From: Synchiropus splendidus
Taxonomy: Eukaryota; Chordata; Actinopteri; Syngnathiformes; Callionymidae
NCBI RefSeq assembly: GCF_027744825.2
Contig: NC_071342.1
Coordinates: forward strand, 22,040,501-22,104,500
DNA: 64,000 nt
Direction of reading: 5' to 3'
This document shows, one piece after another, positions 27,101-39,100 of this stretch (its first letter is position 1; every line of letters begins with the position of its first letter). Under the pieces are notes generated by a model. The model saw only the letters and a list, made by a program, of their open reading frames with translations, made no database searches and had not been told where the DNA came from. A program made the position numbers and the translations under genes.

Positions 27101-30100
27101 GCTGTGGTACGACAAAGCCGGTCACCAGCTGATCGTCAACGTGCTGCAGGCAATCGATCTTCCTGTTCGGCACGATGGAAGACCGCGGAGCCCTTACGTC
27201 AAGATGTACTTCCTCCCCGATCGCAGGTAGCGCCGGCACTCGCCTGATGGATGAAATGTGTATGGGAAATGACACGTGCTTCCTCCACGCAGCGATAAGA
27301 GCAAACGCAGGACAAAAGCAGTGAAGAAAACCTGCGAGCCCAAGTGGAACCAAACCTTCGTCTACACTCACGTCCATCGCAGGGATTTTCGCAACCACAT
27401 GCTGGAACTGACCGTCTGGGACCAGCCAAGGTCTCCAGAGGAGGACAGCGTTTTCATGGGAGAGGTAGTTCACCGTCTCAGTGTTAGCAGGGTTCTCTGC
27501 AGGACTTTAGCATCAGTCGAGGAGGAAACAGCCTCTTAAGATCGACCGTTTAGAACAGAGGTGGGCAAGGTGCTGCCTGCGGGCCTCATGTGGCCATTTG
27601 CCTTTATCAATGTGGCCCTCATGAGTTCAAAACTACAAATAGATTTTGCTTTTTTTCCTTAATAATTCTAAATATAACTTTTAGTTTTGCAACATTTTCT
27701 AATCCTGTTCACTGTTTGTCTTCTCTAAATGAAAATATACAGAAAAACAACAACAAAAAATATTACAATTAATTTCCTTCATATCATATTTAGCCATGAT
27801 TATTTATTTACCACTTAAAATATCTTCAAATATTGATAATAAGTAAAAAAAACATGCAAATGGAATAATATGTGTAATAAAACAATAAATATTCTGATAA
27901 TATATTAATAAATAATCTGAGTTTTCCCATTTTTAAATTGCTTTACTATGGATGTCTTTTTTATACTTGGCTATAAAGTTTTGTTGCCTCATCATGTCTT
28001 CCAAGTCACATGAACATGTGTGGCTCCAGTTTCAAAACCCTGATCTGCAACCTTCCTCAACTACAAATGCACTTGACCTTCACGCTTACAGTCAGATGCT
28101 GCCTTCTTTACTAGTTTACTTAACCGACATCCTTTTTTTCCTGAGATATCAACCTTTTGATGTTTTTGCTCAGGTCCTGATCGAACTGGAGACAGCGTTG
28201 CTGGACGACAAACCTCACTGGTTTCCGCTTCAAACTCATGATGTCTCATCCATCCCACTGCCCAAGGCCTCCCCCTACCTGCCCAGACGACACACACACC
28301 CAGACACGCCAGGCAGAAAGCTACAGCGTAAGTTTTAAGAGCGTAAATGACCCCGTTCATGTATATTTATGTGGTGAGTGAGTGAGCGTGGATCCACTCT
28401 CACATGAATTCTGGAGAACCCCTGTCCAAGTAAACATCTTCTTTCCTGCATTTGTGCGTGTGTGTGTGTGTGTGCGTATGTATATGTGTGTGCGTACGGC
28501 TGTGTGTGTGATACTTCTACGTGTAGGTTCTCAGCGTGTAACAGAAGCTGAATTTGATGAGGGTTCAGTGTCTAAAGGTGGGTGGGGTCTGCTTCCTGGT
28601 CTAACCTGCTCAGCTCCCCCAAGGCTGTTTATTTGTGGTGGGACGTTCTTTCCATTCTGGGTGTCTCCAACTCGACCGATCTTGAACCAGAACACAAGAA
28701 AAAGAGAAGCACAGTCAGCACGCCACAAATAAATCGTTGGGATGAAGAATGTGGAAGTGTTAGCATGACCCTTCAGACCGAGGCATCATTTCCACCTCCA
28801 GAGGTCAGAAATGAGTTGCACGACCTTGCTTCATTTCATTTTGACAGATCTGTGTCCAGACGGTGACATGCAAACCGGCAACGGTTCTGTATGTAAATAT
28901 GCGCCGACGTACTCCACGTTTTGAACAGCGGTTTGACCTGTCTTTGCATGGTTACGGTCTCAACCAAAAGGGTTCATGCGTTCATTTGATAGTGGTGAGG
29001 AAATTCCAATGGTAAAATAGCAATTTAAGCTACTGGTGACGGTTCCTATCTCCCATTTCTTATTAGACCATTTGCAATATGAATCTGCAAGAGGCGTCGA
29101 CCATTTTCTGTTGTGGTCCCATTGGTCTGATGCCAATATCTTGGTGCCACTTCGTTAGTTTGCCAGCAAAAATATTCACAAAGGTACAAACACAAATACA
29201 GTTTGCTTTTCTGACTTCCTCCTGAGCCCTGGGGCCTCATTGATAAATGGCCTGCACACACAAGAGTGTGCACCCAAACTTGAGGGTAGATTGGCATATG
29301 ATGTGCGAACGCACTCATTAACAACATGATTATTATAGTTTATGAAAACTAACGAAAAAATGAAAACTGGAATCTTTTCGTTAACTGAAATAAAAATAAA
29401 GGTTTCTCATAAAACAACAACTAACTGAAACTGCATTGTCTGTTTGCAAAACTAATCCCAAGGAACTAAAATGATAGTGCAATTCTTCGTTTTCCCTTTG
29501 TTTATTTCATAAAAGCATTTTGGGATGATTTAGAGTCTGTTTATTTTGGCTCGGCTGGTTTTGCAACACCTGTCGGCAGGTGCGGCTTGTCGAGTCTGTG
29601 ACCTCACTTGTGTTGACGACGCTGACTAGCGCAATGGTGGTTGTTGGGAAAAAGAGAAAATCTCCCCAAACTTAATGCATTTTTTACTTTTACATTTTTA
29701 CCATTATTGTGACCTATGCCAAGCTTCAATCTTGTTCCAATACCACATATTGAAGGAAAAACAAAGAACTAAAACTAATAAAACTTATCTGAAACTAAAC
29801 ATTTTTCAAAAACTGAAATTAAAATAAAATAAAATAAAACTCATTAAAATGAAATGAATTTGAAAATTAAATAAAAACGAAAACTAATGAAAAAGTTCAT
29901 AACTATTATAACCTTGATTAATAAAGCTGGTTGTGTGTGACCTATGTCTCCTGTATAGGCCCATTGTAGTGTAGCCACGCCAGTCTGAAGCCCCTGGTCG
30001 TGTGTCCATGTGGACAAGGCGACAGCAGGCCTTCCAAAGTCCCCCTCTCTCACTGCTCCACTCGGGAATTAAATGAGAAAGAAAGCCTTGTGAGTCCTTC

Positions 30101-33100
30101 AAAGAAAAGTTTGCCATCAGTTTGCAGCTGAAGTGTGAGCTTTGAGCTGCTGCACGCTTGGAAGTGAAGCTAACAACCTTGGGATCACAACAAAGCCTGA
30201 CAAGGTTGCAGAGAAGCCTTCAAGTCTGATCAGACTGCCTGTTTGTATTTTTATCCCCGCAGTTTGCTCTGCCAACCATTTCCTCCCTTTTATTGTTTAA
30301 AAAAAGTGGTAATGAATTATAGCAGGGTTATTTATGGGTCCTGTATCCAAGAAACGGATTGTGGAGGGAGCAAGGAGAAGATGCTCGTTCGAACCCAGGC
30401 TCACGCTGCGACTACAGAAGTGTCCTTGAGCAACTCAACGAACCTCCTAGCAACAATGAGTGGCGGCCGCTGATGCGCCCCTTTTCAGGGCAATGCATAC
30501 ATGTGATTGAAAAATGACCTGCCGACTCCATAGCACTAAATTCCATCGTCCTCATCCTCACATTCAACACCTCTCCCTCATTCATCCATGGTTATGGACT
30601 GGTGAGGCTCCATTAGCAGTGGAAATGGTTGTTCCAAACCAAAGTAGAGAGGCCACTGTTTCCCAAAGCCTCACAAGCCCATCACTAATCATTGGTTCTC
30701 TGTCTGTTTGTCATCGCCTGCGTTCTTGGTCCAACACTCTCTGTCCTCTCTAACTATGTCTCCAACCTTCTGACTCATTTTTACTCCCGTCCTGATCCAA
30801 CCTCAGAATGAGCTTGTCCCAGATTGTCTTTTTTACTCCACTGTGGAAAAGCTAAACAGCTGCATGACATTAGCTTTTCTTTTCGCGTGAATCATGTCTG
30901 TGTTCTTCTCTGTATTGTGTGTTTAAAATCTTCTTGTCCTTCAACTGACCAAAGCAGCAGGACTTAATTCAGCTCACTTTCCCCCAGCAGCGGACTCACG
31001 TGGGCGGGAGAGACAGCGAGAACCCGCCTCCACCCTGGAGGTCCCGGAACAGCAGCGGGCACCTTCCCATCACATACGATCGCGCTCAGTGTCGCCACAC
31101 CGCGAGGAGCAGGGACGCCTACGGTCGAGACCGCCCAACGTTCCTGCCCAGAGGTGAGACGTGGAGACTCCTCCTCTCTACAGACTCCCCTCCCTACTAA
31201 CCAGTTTGGAAGAGTTGTCGTGTCCTCGTGTGACGCCCCGACTGGTCTGGTTCCAGATTCACATGAGCACTGACAAATCTAATATGGTGCCATCCAACTT
31301 CATATCATGTCAGAATATGTAGTCATAAGAACAAGTACTGCACTGTGCACTAGAGTTTCCAGCACCAGACACCAGCCCCCCAATGTGCTGCAGCGGTGGA
31401 GATTCCCACCATCTTGTCCTGGAATAGTCTGAATTTCCGTGTTCTCACGCTGACATTAAACTCAGCGTTTTAAAGCCGACCCTCTCAGAGCCGCCGGCTG
31501 TTGCTATATTTAGAGTTTGAATTTAAGCGCGAGACATTTAGGAAAAGGTGAAAGCAGATCTGCGGGGACGAACAGGAGGACGCTCGAAGCGCTTTCAATC
31601 TGATTCCATCTACTAATGAAACGTCTGACTGATGCCCAACGTTCCTGCTGCCAGCTGAGTTGTGACTGCCAAGAGCCCGCTGCAGCAGCCGCCGCTGACC
31701 ACTGACCTTTTCTTCTTCCTCTCCATGTCCCTCTCTATCATTCCATTCTCTCCCGTTTCCTTCCTCTCTTTCTTCCATTCCTTAATCCCTTCCTTCCTGT
31801 CTTCCAACCAATGTGTCGTCACTTGTTATTCCTGCCTTCTTTTTTTCTCCCTCTCTATTTATCATTCTGTTTTTCCTCTCTCCTTCTATCCTACTTCCTC
31901 ATCTACTGTTTCCTGTCTTTCTTTCTCTCCACTCTGTTTTTCCTCTGTCCTTCCATCCTACTTCCTCATTGACTGTTTCCTGTCTTTCTTTCTCGCCACT
32001 ATCTGTTTTTCCTCTTTCCTTCCATCCGACTTTCTCATATACTATTTCCCTTTTTTTCTCTCCACTATCTGTTTTTCCTCTTTCCTTCCATCCGACTTTC
32101 TCATATACTATTTCCCTTTTTTTCTCTCCACTATCTGTTTTTCCTCTCTCCTTCCATCCGACTTTCTCATATACTATTTCCCCTTTTTTCTCTCCACTAT
32201 CTGTTTTTCCTCTTTCCTTCCATCCGACTTTCTCATCTACTGTTTCCCATCTTTTTTTCTCTCCACTCTTTTTCCTCTCTCCTTCCATCCGACTTCCTCA
32301 TCTACTGTTTCCCATCTTTTTTCTCTTCACTCTTTTTCCTCTCTCCTTCCATCCGACTTCCTCATCTACTGTTTCCCATCTTTTTTTCTCTCCACTCTTT
32401 TCCTCCCTCCTTCCATCCTACTTCCTCATCCGCTGTTTCCCATCTTTCTTTCTCTCCACTATCATCCTCCCATTACCTTCTTTCACTCTATCCTCCCTTT
32501 TCCGACTTGTTTGCCTTGTTTCTCCTCTACCTCCTTCCCTCACTGAATCTTTCCCACTTCCTGACCTTGTCGTTCTCCTTCCCTGCTGCCGTCAGGAGTT
32601 TGGATGACGAGCTTCCGCACAGCCGTCGTTCTCGCTCTCCGACTCGCTTTCATGACTCCTCCAGAGGTCGTCGCCAGGAAGAGGAGTACCTGGATGACAG
32701 GTGTGTGTGCTCATGTGTTCACCTGGTGGGCAACCTCCTAGTGTGGCTTATAACCCTTTATTTAAAAGTGTTTGGTTTTGTCAAAGACAGGAAGGATTTG
32801 TGTGTGTGTTGATATGTGTGTGTGTGTGTGTGTAAATGTGTCATGTTGACAGTCAGCTGCCACTCTCCTGTTCTGTTCAACTCTCTCTCTCTCGTCCTGC
32901 TGCTCTCCTGGCTCTTCTGTCGTTGACTGTCGTTGTCTTCCTCATGTGTCATCCATCTCCATGGTAACCACAGTGAGGTCATCATGATCCACCAGTCAAT
33001 GCGCGGCAAAAGTGCAGAGTGCCTCCACACCAGGTAAACATCTCATCTTGTGAACCTCCTGTCTCTGGATTACAGTCACTCTTGTGTGTAATGTCACGTC

Positions 33101-36100
33101 AACATAAATCAACAGGAGGCTTAAATACGTTTCAGAGAAATAAATAAACGTCTTTTTCCTGGATTTAAAAACTGTAGTTCGGTTTTAACGGCTGAACAGA
33201 AAAGAAGGTGTTCCTCTTGATATCCACTAGAGGGCGGTATAGAACTGTCTTCTGCACAATTCCAGTATTTAGTAGCCGAATCCTTTGATATGTGAATAGT
33301 ACTGAAGGACTATGCAAAGTGTGAGGTAACAATGGATGTTCTGCAACATGTAGCCTAGCAGGAAACACATTCTCTGTTCAGTCACTAACATGCTTCTCAT
33401 GCTCAGTATCTCTGAGTTTAGCCAGTGATGGTAAAGAAATCCATTAGATTTCTTTAGAATAGAAATCACCTCTGCAGTGACATGGCTGTTTAAAATCACT
33501 GGGTAAGTTGCTACTTGTCAAGCAGCAACTTTCTGTCTGTGCGCACTTTATTCCCCTCTCCATCCTCCCTTCTCCCGCGTCCCACATGTGCCCGCTGCAT
33601 GCTCGCTTAACTCAGGAGGTCGTCTAAGCACCGTCACTCACTCCCACCGAGGATGCCGCTGTTGTTCAACGGCATCCCCTCTCAGCAGAACAGGTGAGTT
33701 ACCCGGCCTCAGTCTGCTTCAAAACTGAACATCACATGCCTTAGAATGTGGCGAGGACAACTCACACACCATATTTGAGAAACAGGAAAGTCAAGGTTGC
33801 GATTGCCGACGTTTCTCTTGGGGAACATTAGTTTGGTATTTCTATGCGAGGAGAGTGGAGTACAGTAGTTGTTGGTGCAGGAGGACACTAACTAACCTGG
33901 GAATATCTTAAAATCTCAGTCTCAAAATATGGGAAAAGTATTTATGAAAACCAACCAGAAAAAGGTCAGTGTTAGTGAAAAAATGTTGAATATTAATGCT
34001 TTGCTATTATAGATGCAATGCTAATATAGATTTAAAACTAATCTAGTATAAAAATGTTTGATGTTTTTGTTGTAGATATATTATTCATCGTATTACATTG
34101 CATCATGTTTTATTACGTTTTGTTACTTGGCACCTTTAGCAGGATGCTAATGTTGCTGCTAAGGCCAATAGATTAGCTTTATTAAAAGATGGCAAAACTC
34201 GAATCTTAATTCAACTGTTTTATCACACACACATTTGTGATCGTAAACACCAAACAGTAATGTGTCGTACGAAACACACTACTGACAATGAAGTGGTGTT
34301 TTTAGTGGAGAATCTGAACAAACGTCACCTAAAACATTTTGAAGCACCCTGAGACCAGCTGTGTCGTGTGACGTCTGTCTAGTGTAACACACCTCATGTA
34401 CTTCAAATTGTTGTTGAACAGTGGTACCTCGGTTTGAGTTATGAATTGGCTTCGATTGACCAAATGGACCATGCCACCGTCGTCCTCCTCCATCCCTCCT
34501 TCACTCACTCCTCCATCTCTTTATACAACACTGAGCGCGGTGTGTGTCTCTCCAAAATATCATTTATGTTTAGGGGCTCTTTTTCTTTGGGGTTTGGGCA
34601 CTGTGAGGGCAAGAAGGAATGGGAACCGAGGTACCACTGTACTTTAGAGAATGCTCATTTAAGTTTGATAGAGTCTTCGAATCTGCTTGGTCAGCAGTTG
34701 TTTTTTAGTGCATGCTCTTCCTGTCGTTTTTATTTTCGACCAGCTCCACGATGCCCGCATGCCGAAAGATACAAACATCTTTCAAGGGGTCGCACACAGT
34801 CATGAAAACCTGCAGCTCCGTCACTCAGAGCATTTTCATGTTCACTGATGAGGCGCGAGTTCGGTAAGGAGCACAGAGAAGTCTTCTGTTCCACAGAGCG
34901 ACGTGAACGACAGCATTTTTACCGGCAGCCATTCAAGGCTGAAGAGCTGCAGCAGGACTCTCATTGAAAACAATCTTTCTGTTTGTCCATTCTGTTCTGT
35001 CTTCTCTTCTGTTCTCTTCTTCCTCCACTGGATGCTATGTTGTGCTGTGCTGCCCTCTAGTGATCTCCAGTCCTCTCTTGGAAGGGTTAGAAGTGCTAGC
35101 ACCAACTGTCTGCCGCCAGACAAACATGCCCCTTCACCAGATTCCGAAAGGTACCACTCCATGTGCCCGCCCCCTTCCTGTAGCACTGCATTAGCTCCTT
35201 TGCTTCCCCCTTCAGTCGGTGTAGCCTTCCCTTCACTCACCTCCCCAACCCCACCCTCCCCCACTCTCTCTCCTCTTCTCACGTTTGTGCGATGGTGCAA
35301 CGATGATGTTATCTCCTGTTGACAAGTGGCTAATAGAACTTGAATGGAAGGGAAATGTCTTATCTTTCAAAACCGTGCACTGACGCCACCTGTTGAGAAA
35401 ATCGATGCACCTCGTGTTTGACCCCAGAGCTTCATATTACTCTTCACAGTGTGTCGTTGGAGTAAGTGTTGAGTGCTTCTGGCCCATTGCCCACATCCTT
35501 TATTTTCCACAATAGGCTTTCATCGAGTGTCAACTGTTGTTGATGAAGAAGTTGTTTTTAACGCTCAACTTCTGCTGTAGTTTATGAAGTGACTCAGCAA
35601 CACATGTTGTAACTCTTGATTGGACAAAAGATTCCAAGGCTTCAATAACTTTTCATCATGACTTGGTGGTGGTCGCACTGCTCTCGAACATCCAGATAGA
35701 CCCACATTTTATCGGCTGCTGAGCTGCTGCCAAGTTCAGGAATGAAAGTGATGAGTTTTCCATCTGACCTCGTGTGATGCTCCACTGTGGAGAGAGAACG
35801 GCTGGTTTTCCAGGAGGAGTTTTGTTACACATGATGTGGAATTAAGACAACAAGTCAGCGTGAATGTGGAGCTGGAAGTTGAGCTGTTCTCACTCGCTCT
35901 GCGGCATGTGTGATGGAACATGTTCTTGCCTGCTTGGCTTCAGTGAAGGTTCAGCGATTAATGTTGTGAAGTGCTGGGTGGATGTGGAGGTCTGGACTGG
36001 ATGACTGGCTACAACACTGTGGAAGTGTTGAGTGAGTTTGTTGCATACTTGCTGCCTGTTTGTTGAGAGGGTATTGAAACTTGTGCAGACCAAGGAAGCT

Positions 36101-39100
36101 GTCCAGGGCTTGACTAGTTCCACATAAGACCCTTGACTAGCTCTGCAGTCGAGGGTCTTGCATTAAACATTTCCAACCAATTCAGCTTCATAAATCCATG
36201 TCTCTCTCTCGTGTACACATAGAAAGTCATTCTACCATTCCCTGCCCCGGAGACGTCCTGCGAGTCCCAGGATTCTTATCCAACATGCTTCCCCTGAAGA
36301 CGACAGGTACCCACTTGTGGACCCCAACCCCTGCGTCCTTGAGCTTGACCTATCATTTATAGCCAGTTGTTGCTTTGCTGTGGTTCTGAAAGTTGGGTGT
36401 TGTGTGTCGTTGGCTGTTTTTATTTACATTAATTGTGATCAAAACCGTATGGACACCAATTTCACTCATTCATCTCCAGACGACCGCTGCCATGCTCTGA
36501 CTGCTCACGTCAGACCTTGGAACCAGCGAGTCTCAGACCCTTCTTCCCTTATCTTCTCTGTGATTACTAAAGTTACTGACTCGGTCAACAGTCCATGACT
36601 TCCACCGAGGTCGTATGATGAAGACGAATTTCATTTCTGAAAGTAATGAATAGCTTTGTTATCCATGTTGACTTGAGCTGATGTGGTCTGGAGACACCTC
36701 CTGGACCAACATCTCAGCCAGAGGTCAGTGTAGCCATGTAGTCTGAGAGCCACGCACTGACTTGGTCCTGCCTCAGATGCTCCTCTGATGCTACCTTGTG
36801 AAGCACGATGGAGGCTACCAAGACGTGACCTGGGTGAATTCTCATCTCTCTGCTACAGGCCAATCCCAGCCACCATGTTGATGAGAGCAGGTTGATGAGA
36901 GTTTTCATCTTTTCAATGTCTCTGAAAGAAGACTCATCTTATCTCGACTAGTCAACGAAACCTTAGTGAAGAAGACATGGGTGGTTCTCTTTTTTTTTGA
37001 CACATCACAAAAGCCTGCAGCCATTCTGTCTTTATGTTGCCAGGTTGGAGCTTTTAAGTTCAGTTATTTGAGCCTAGATATTGCGGCAGATGGAGCTTCA
37101 GCTGTGTTCCTGTCCCAGTGTTGTGGCTCTTGTTTTTGCTTCTCTGGACTGCTCTGTTGTGTATTGATTCTGGGGACTTCACTTGCAGGTCTGGTGTGTG
37201 TCGCCGTGACTTTGCTTTGTGTGAGTGAGTTGTGCATGTTTGGCTTGTTTGAGCGCATAAAGGGAAAACGGAAGCCCAGTGTTTCCTCGATAATTCTTTT
37301 CAGACCGGGTGGTACACACAGACAAAAAAACCCTGAACAGATGAGGCGAACTGAGCGGCTACTGAGGGCGTCTAACTCCATGTGCAACTTTTATACTGCT
37401 TGTAGTTGGAGTGTTTTTTTAGAGGCACAGACAGGCAGCATCACATTGGGACTCACCCTAAGGAGCACCCTTGCACCTCCTCCGTCTATGGTTCGGAAAC
37501 TACCAGGTGACTAATATTAGCCAAGTAGAATCAGAGGATGAGAGTTCTGTACCCAGTAAGAGAGACACACAGCTCACAGCACTGTGGACGCTGCATTTAG
37601 GATTCTAACCTAATCAGATCCCATAATAGATCAAGGAGGAACTTCATTTTATGCCTCTCTTTTGGGTCGACTTTGTATTTCAAGGGCGACCCGAGGCATC
37701 ACTTAAGTAGCTAGCTGCGAGCTAAAAATGGCGGCGTAACAAGACGACTCGCAGTGTTTCTAGGCAACGAAGCGGCTTAACTCTCATTGCAGCAGTGCTG
37801 CACAGAGGCCCCTAAACATAAATGATATTTTGATTTCTGGATGGCATTTGAGGGGGGTCGCCTTGGCCTGGTGGCCCCCCAGGCCTGTGCAATTGTAGGG
37901 GAAACACTGGGAACCACTCGTCTGTCTCCAGTTAACTTATACTGTTCTTCATTTGCGAGCAAAATCCAAATGACTCACTCATGCATCATTCAATTCATCC
38001 ATTCATCTTGAGTTCCCATCATTATGTGTGGCTGGTTTTACTCATCCGTCGTCTTCCAGGCAGCCTCGGACCCTGGAAGCGCCTGAGTGTCAGACTGCTG
38101 GCAGGAAGCTCTCTGACAGTGGCAGGTAAGACATGTACTGTCAGCTCAGCACATGTCCGTCCAGAGACCACTCCGTCACCATTTCTGTTTCTTTTCAGTT
38201 TAATTTTGTTCTTTCATCTTTGCATGCTGCTTTTGGTTTGTATGGCTGCGTCTTTACGTGTGTGCGGCAGAATCAAGCCGACCTCCATCCTCAGGGGCTC
38301 CAGAGGGAAGAAGGCCCCGCTGAGGCCTCCTGGTAAGGGGAGTCCACTAGAATCCTTCATTGTAAACCCAACCTCAGGTAGTTGCTCCTCTGGACCATTA
38401 GAAGAATGAGACAACACCGCAGACATATTTATGCTTCCCTTTTTGTGACAACATGCTGCTGTGTCTGTGTGTGCACTGTTGTATGTGGAAGTGTCAGTGT
38501 TTGTCGTCAGTGCTGCACAGCAGAGTTCTACTATGAATCGGTGGTTATTTTTCACTTGTCATGAGTTGGATGGAATTTCTGGCGATGTGATTTTGGCTTC
38601 AGAAGAATGAGCTTTGTTTCGATGGTGCAAGATCATGTAACGTGCGACATGGTTGTTGACCCTTTTCAGTCTTATGTTCTGGGAAACATGATTCATATTT
38701 TGAAAATGAAATGACCGAGGTCACAACTCTCCCTTGTTATCCTGATTTTTCTTTTTTTTATGAAAAGATGGAATGTTTTCTCTCTCTGTTCCAGTCACCA
38801 CCAAGGTGGTCCGTCTCATACCTCCTCAGTGATGTCCTCCTCGGGACGAAGAGTCCGGCAGCTCCCTCAACTTCCACCCAAGAGCAGCAGTGTAGAACAA
38901 GGTAGCTGTTCCATGATTCAGGTCGTGGTTAAGATGCAAACAAGCACATGTATCACGTGTCGAACCTTTTCATTTAACCCGGTTTGTGTCTGAAGCCCTG
39001 GTAGCAGAGGAGCGAGTTCGTCAGCTCCAGATGAGGGTTCATTCCAACCGAGTGTCAGCTGCCAAAACGTCCAGCCAACAGGATCTGGACCGAACCCTGA

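Noticed and set aside
26751..27473. 240-codon minus-strand open frame
   Set aside because: It lies antisense to three confirmed C2A-region exons and their introns; no family resemblance. A codon-bias shadow.
31662..32607. 294- and 264-codon plus-strand frames and a 129-codon minus frame with repeated peptides
   Set aside because: They consist of the 66-bp minisatellite, whose length is a multiple of three; low complexity and no protein family.
34842..35300. 152-codon minus-strand frame
   Set aside because: Antisense to rims cassette exons 4 and 5; a shadow with no independent support.
36966..37514. 182-codon Cys-rich hydrophobic open frame in a rims intron
   Set aside because: No recognisable domain, no splice or promoter support, and chance frames of this size occur in 64 kb. 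Weakly possible only.
38271..38332. Splice-flanked segment (IKPTSILRGSRGKKAPLR) that could be a rims exon
   Set aside because: It would enter in phase 2 but leave in phase 1, which shifts the frame of the well-supported exon at 38795.
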